Shown: positions 63,666 to 64,000 of the stretch, piece by piece
Position numbering within the stretch: the first letter of the stretch is position 1
Layout of the letters: every line of letters begins with the position of its first letter
Source: Amorphochlora amoebiformis
Lineage: Eukaryota > Cercozoa > Chlorarachniophyceae
Direction of reading: 5' to 3'
Length of the DNA stretch: 64,000 bases
NCBI GenBank assembly: GCA_054601695.1
Contig: BAAHQB010000089.1
Location: 654,747-718,746, forward strand
Made by a program: the position numbers and the translations under genes
The notes under the pieces: model-generated
The model's input: the letters and a program-made list of their open reading frames with translations, nothing else
What the model was told of the DNA's origin: nothing
The model's database searches: none

Positions 63666-63711
<46 letters not shown>

Positions 63712-63782
63712 AATATCATATATACATGAACATTGGTATCCATAGATAATATATACTATATTTATATATACATATATATTTA

Positions 63783-63819
<37 letters not shown>

Positions 63820-63941
63820 GTGTATATTAAACATAGATATACGTAAAAAACGTACATGAATGTATATATAGTATGTTTATGTATCAGGCATCTAAGAGAG
63901 AGAAGGAATGGGCAGAAACCAACGTGAATCAACATAATTAG
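63381..63941 (+). CDS. 3' exons of an unrecognised gene
   Basis: Open frame 63381-63497 after a CAGCAG acceptor reads YNTLYIIGSYGTGLAGEQLF... and ends at gtatgg. A 30-nt putative intron (63498-63527, containing a stop and a CTAAT motif) leads to 63528-63653 or -63666 (TYLESKDPISVEFTVEEFRQ, then DSLILVVLDGSP). A final exon at 63888 gives either ASKREKEWAETNVNQHN and stop at 63939-63941, or an immediate stop in the other phase. The residue composition is protein-like and unlike the flanking CTAG-rich DNA. There is no in-frame ATG, so the 5' end lies further left or the frame is chance. I do not recognise the family. The alternative reading of 64000-63951 on the minus strand as a first exon (ATGACGGGCGATG...) is weaker. 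Confidence 0.42.
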
Positions 63942-64000
63942 AAAAATGATAATTTTGACCTCCACGAGGGAAATTGCGAACTCCACGCATCGCCCGTCAT

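Overview
This window is nuclear DNA of an unidentified, probably unicellular, eukaryote. The evidence is genes broken into many tiny exons (15-240 nt) with GT-AG introns, introns filled by (TA)n, (CA)n and (TC)n microsatellites and by CCCTAA/TTAGGG telomere-type repeats, and protein families (CK2 alpha, a NEK10-type ARM-kinase, ankyrin repeats) that are eukaryotic. I see no bacterial operon structure and no rRNA, tRNA or CRISPR. Nearly every long open frame with Tyr-Ile, His-Thr or Leu-Ser runs is a microsatellite and not a gene. I found genes by joining short islands of complex sequence whose flanking splice sites and codon phases agree. No alignment or search was run, so exon boundaries are predictions.

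Layout. (1) About 1-13,373, minus strand: an unrecognised multi-exon gene (exons from 13,373 down to 5,309), followed by a second phase-consistent exon block (3,153 to 961) that is either its 3' part or a separate gene running off the left edge. (2) 13,374-14,024: short divergent promoter region. (3) 14,025-25,922, plus strand: a 35-exon ankyrin-repeat protein of about 846 residues. (4) 25,923-27,721: convergent intergenic DNA, with a 50-bp tandem repeat and a CTAG-dense unique island. (5) 27,722-30,239, minus strand: casein kinase 2 catalytic subunit alpha, four exons, 404 residues, the most certain gene here. (6) 30,240-32,650: intergenic DNA with purine and pyrimidine tracts. (7) About 32.6-62.4 kb, plus strand: one very large gene for a NEK10-type protein kinase. 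Its layout is N-terminal armadillo-like helices, a kinase domain with catalytic loop HRDLTPSN, a coiled-coil and a Ser-rich tail. The 5' end and one internal stretch (about 42.0-44.0 kb) are not resolved. (8) 62,427-63,380: CTAG/GTAC/CATG-rich intergenic island. (9) 63,381-63,941, plus strand: the 3' exons of another unrecognised gene.

Functional reading. CK2 alpha is a constitutive Ser/Thr kinase. NEK10 relatives act in cilia and cell-cycle signalling, so the organism may be ciliated or flagellated (inference). The other genes are not placed in a pathway and no cluster logic links them.

The most unusual features concern introns. CCCTAA repeats lie mostly on the sense strand of whichever gene they interrupt, often directly before the 3' splice site, where they supply CTAAC branch-point-like motifs. 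Introns also repeatedly hold duplicated exon edges, including a perfect 119-bp tandem copy of a kinase-domain exon whose joint inclusion would give an immediate stop codon.
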